Source of the DNA: Bacteroidota bacterium
GTDB lineage: Bacteria > Bacteroidota > Ignavibacteria > UBA10030 > UBA8401
Assembly (NCBI GenBank): GCA_023229405.1
Contig: JALNZH010000176.1
Coordinates: forward strand, 1 to 7,971
Reading direction: 5' to 3'
Length of the DNA: 7,971 nt
In this document: positions 6,510-7,971 of the stretch, one piece after another
How the letters are laid out: the number at the start of each line of letters is the position of its first letter
How positions within the stretch are numbered: the first letter of the stretch is position 1
The notes under the pieces: model-generated
What the model was told of the DNA's origin: nothing
Database searches by the model: none
What the model saw: only the letters and a program-made list of their open reading frames with translations
Program-made: the position numbers and the translations under genes

Positions 6510-6542
6510 TCCTTTCCTACCTCTCGGGATAGAATTAAAGGA
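6510..6542 (-). promoter_or_regulatory. PyrR-binding RNA hairpin in the pyr leader
   Basis: The core CTATCCCGAGAGGTAG (6532-6517, minus strand) fits the PyrR-binding consensus ARUCCNGNGAGGYU at 12 of 14 positions. The two differing positions are the outer A and U, which here are U and A, so the base pair is kept. CC pairs with GG around a CGAGA loop, with the U bulge of the consensus. CUA pairs with UAG below it, and after an internal loop UCCUUU (6542-6537) pairs with AAAGGA (6515-6510). The AAAGGA arm is also the SD of the leader ORF. No terminator or antiterminator partner is visible downstream, so binding of UMP-loaded PyrR would more likely block ribosome entry, as shown for Mycobacterium smegmatis pyr. 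Confidence 0.82.
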
Positions 6543-6562
6543 AATAGTGGAATAATTATTTA

Positions 6563-6593
6563 CAAAAATACGGAAACTGCGGCCTCAAAGCAA
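6563..6593 (-). promoter_or_regulatory. Candidate pyr operon promoter
   Basis: Directly after the stop codon of the upstream gene, the minus strand has TTG (6593-6591), 20 bases, then TATTTTTG (6570-6563). The latter fits the Bacteroidota -7 element TAnnTTTG exactly, and the spacing suits that type's -33/-7 promoter. The same bases read as a weak sigma70 promoter, TTGCTT-17-TATTTT. Initiation near 6557 would place the PyrR hairpin within about 15-20 bases of the 5' end. The region is AT-rich, so chance is possible. Confidence 0.4.
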
Positions 6594-7971
6594 CTAATTT
6601 GCTTGAATCTGCTTTCTCCAATTTTCATCACGAAGTTCATTTCTGTGTGTGGAATGCAGCAGGATGTAGTCGGAAAATCCTGTCCGGTCGCCGAAGATGA
6701 ACTGCACACCGCCCTGAATAGCATTGTAATACCATACTTCATACGGTTTCACGTCGATTTCGTTGGCATGTCGCTCCACTTCATCCGGTTGTCCGTAAAT
6801 AATATATACTCTGCCGCGATCAGACTTCCACCCTTCGCGAAATCCTGTTTTGTACTGCGCATTTGCATCTGCTATGCGTTTGAAATATTCGATCTTTTTT
6901 TCATTCTGCGGAGTTTGCATGTCTTCATCTCTCTTTGTCCAGAATTCAAATAATGCTTTTCGTTTTGCCTCCACTCCGCTCAGTTTTTTGTACTGTTCCA
7001 GCTCGTTTCGTGTGCTGATATACTTTGCGTGATCAAACTCCTTGTCTACTTCCTGCTCGCTCATGGTAGCATATTCCGTCGCATCCACATTCATCGCATT
7101 CGGATTCACGAGTGTATCCATTGGAAGCGATGGATTAAAAACGTTAAATCGTTCGGACGAAGAAACAATTGAACCATCGGTAGAGTCGATAATTGAATAC
7201 GTGAATGTATACGTTCCTGTACGGAGTGCATTAACGTTTACTTTGCCAACTTCAACGCTCGAAGCATTCATTCTTCGTTTCGGTTTTTCATGACTGATAA
7301 CTTCTTTCCCGACGGCATTCGTGATCACTGCTTTTGTATAATAATACTCCGACGTCTTCAGTTTTAAATTGTACGCTTCCAGATAATAGAACAACACCGG
7401 CTGATGCGCCCCATACAACCGGGATGGATTGGGTTTCACTTCGAATGAATTTTTATAAAATCGGTTCGTTGAATCGCGTTCCATAGGAATAATTGATGTA
7501 GATAACTGAACATCGCTCAATGCAACAGCATCACCAAGCATAGGTTTTATATCGACAAGGAATGAAACACTGTCTTTAACAGCCGGGTTATGGAAATCCG
7601 ATGCCGTTATGTACACACGGTAAATATCAGGCGTCAGCAAAAATGCAAAAATATCGGAATACATCCGCGATTGCTGAAGCATGGTGGAATCGGTGACGTT
7701 AAATGGAATTCTCCATCCCTGCCGGGCAACGATGGAATCATTTGCCGACCGCTTAATCACACTGGTAACAACTGCTTCACCCATGATACCACCGGATTCT
7801 GCACCGTATTTTAACGCAGAGACATCGAAGGAATAGTACAATTCGATATAGATATTCCGTTCATCACCGTAATACCGCGCGATATCATATCGCAAGTTCA
7901 ACGGAAACTGTTGCTGTGCAAAAAGGGATGGTGCGACTAACAACAGTACCGCCATTGTGAATGTCGTTTTC
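6594..7971 (-). CDS. Secreted GWxTD-domain protein (5' end at window edge)
   Basis: At least 453 residues from the internal ATG at 7955. The frame stays open to the edge, adding KTTFT before that Met. The last base of the window would supply the G of a start codon beginning two bases outside, giving a classical signal peptide: a Lys, a hydrophobic run AVLLLVA and a cleavage site near SLFA/QQQ. The protein is thus likely exported. The middle (about 25-280) is beta-rich and of unrecognised fold. A charged helical segment follows (about 300-370), then the GWxTD motif as GWKSD (375-379), followed by RGRVYIIYGQPDEVERH, KPYEVWYY (403-410) and FIFGDRTGFSDYILLHS. The biochemical function of the family is unknown; members occur in Bacteroidota, Ignavibacteria, Acidobacteriota and Gemmatimonadota. 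The gene precedes the pyr promoter and shows no sign of being co-regulated with pyr. Confidence 0.85.
   Translation of the reverse strand, partial: KTTFTMAVLLLVAPSLFAQQQFPLNLRYDIARYYGDERNIYIELYYSFDVSALKYGAESGGIMGEAVVTSVIKRSANDSIVARQGWRIPFNVTDSTMLQQSRMYSDIFAFLLTPDIYRVYITASDFHNPAVKDSVSFLVDIKPMLGDAVALSDVQLSTSIIPMERDSTNRFYKNSFEVKPNPSRLYGAHQPVLFYYLEAYNLKLKTSEYYYTKAVITNAVGKEVISHEKPKRRMNASSVEVGKVNVNALRTGTYTFTYSIIDSTDGSIVSSSERFNVFNPSLPMDTLVNPNAMNVDATEYATMSEQEVDKEFDHAKYISTRNELEQYKKLSGVEAKRKALFEFWTKRDEDMQTPQNEKKIEYFKRIADANAQYKTGFREGWKSDRGRVYIIYGQPDEVERHANEIDVKPYEVWYYNAIQGGVQFIFGDRTGFSDYILLHSTHRNELRDENWRKQIQAN

Overview
The window is a tightly packed, single-strand block of bacterial genes, all read on the minus strand, so gene order runs from high to low coordinates. 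A secreted or periplasmic GWxTD-domain protein of the kind seen in Bacteroidota, Ignavibacteria/Chlorobi and related lineages, together with moderate base composition and a PyrR-type pyr operon, suggests a member of the Bacteroidota-Ignavibacteriota-Chlorobiota (FCB) group. This placement is an inference; no rRNA or other phylogenetic marker is present.

Right end (6594-7971): the GWxTD-domain protein, with a signal peptide whose first codon is cut by the window edge. Next comes a 155-base leader (6439-6593) with a candidate promoter and an RNA hairpin that closely matches the PyrR-binding consensus. The ribosome-binding site of a 23-codon open reading frame lies inside the 3' arm of that hairpin. 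The small frame ends over the pyrR start codon, so the arrangement looks like translational control rather than the terminator/antiterminator attenuation of Bacillus.

Middle (1048-6438): pyrR-pyrB-pyrC-pgeF-glmS, with 1-base TGATG overlaps at pyrR/pyrB and pyrC/pgeF and short gaps elsewhere. PyrR senses uridine nucleotides. PyrB and PyrC perform steps 2 and 3 of UMP synthesis. PgeF (YfiH family) is linked to peptidoglycan precursor fidelity. GlmS makes glucosamine-6-phosphate for UDP-GlcNAc. The run therefore joins pyrimidine supply to cell-wall amino-sugar supply.

Left end (1-979): an enoyl-ACP-reductase-like SDR with a Y-x6-K active site, a strong intrinsic terminator, and, starting 4 bases past the terminator's U tract, the first 27 codons of an ArfB-like ribosome-rescue factor that runs off the window. 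A sigma70-like promoter candidate at the SDR stop codon would place the terminator inside the leader of the arfB-like gene.

No IS element, CRISPR array, tRNA or rRNA gene was seen. The only gene-free stretches are short leaders and gaps (under 160 bases), each described below.
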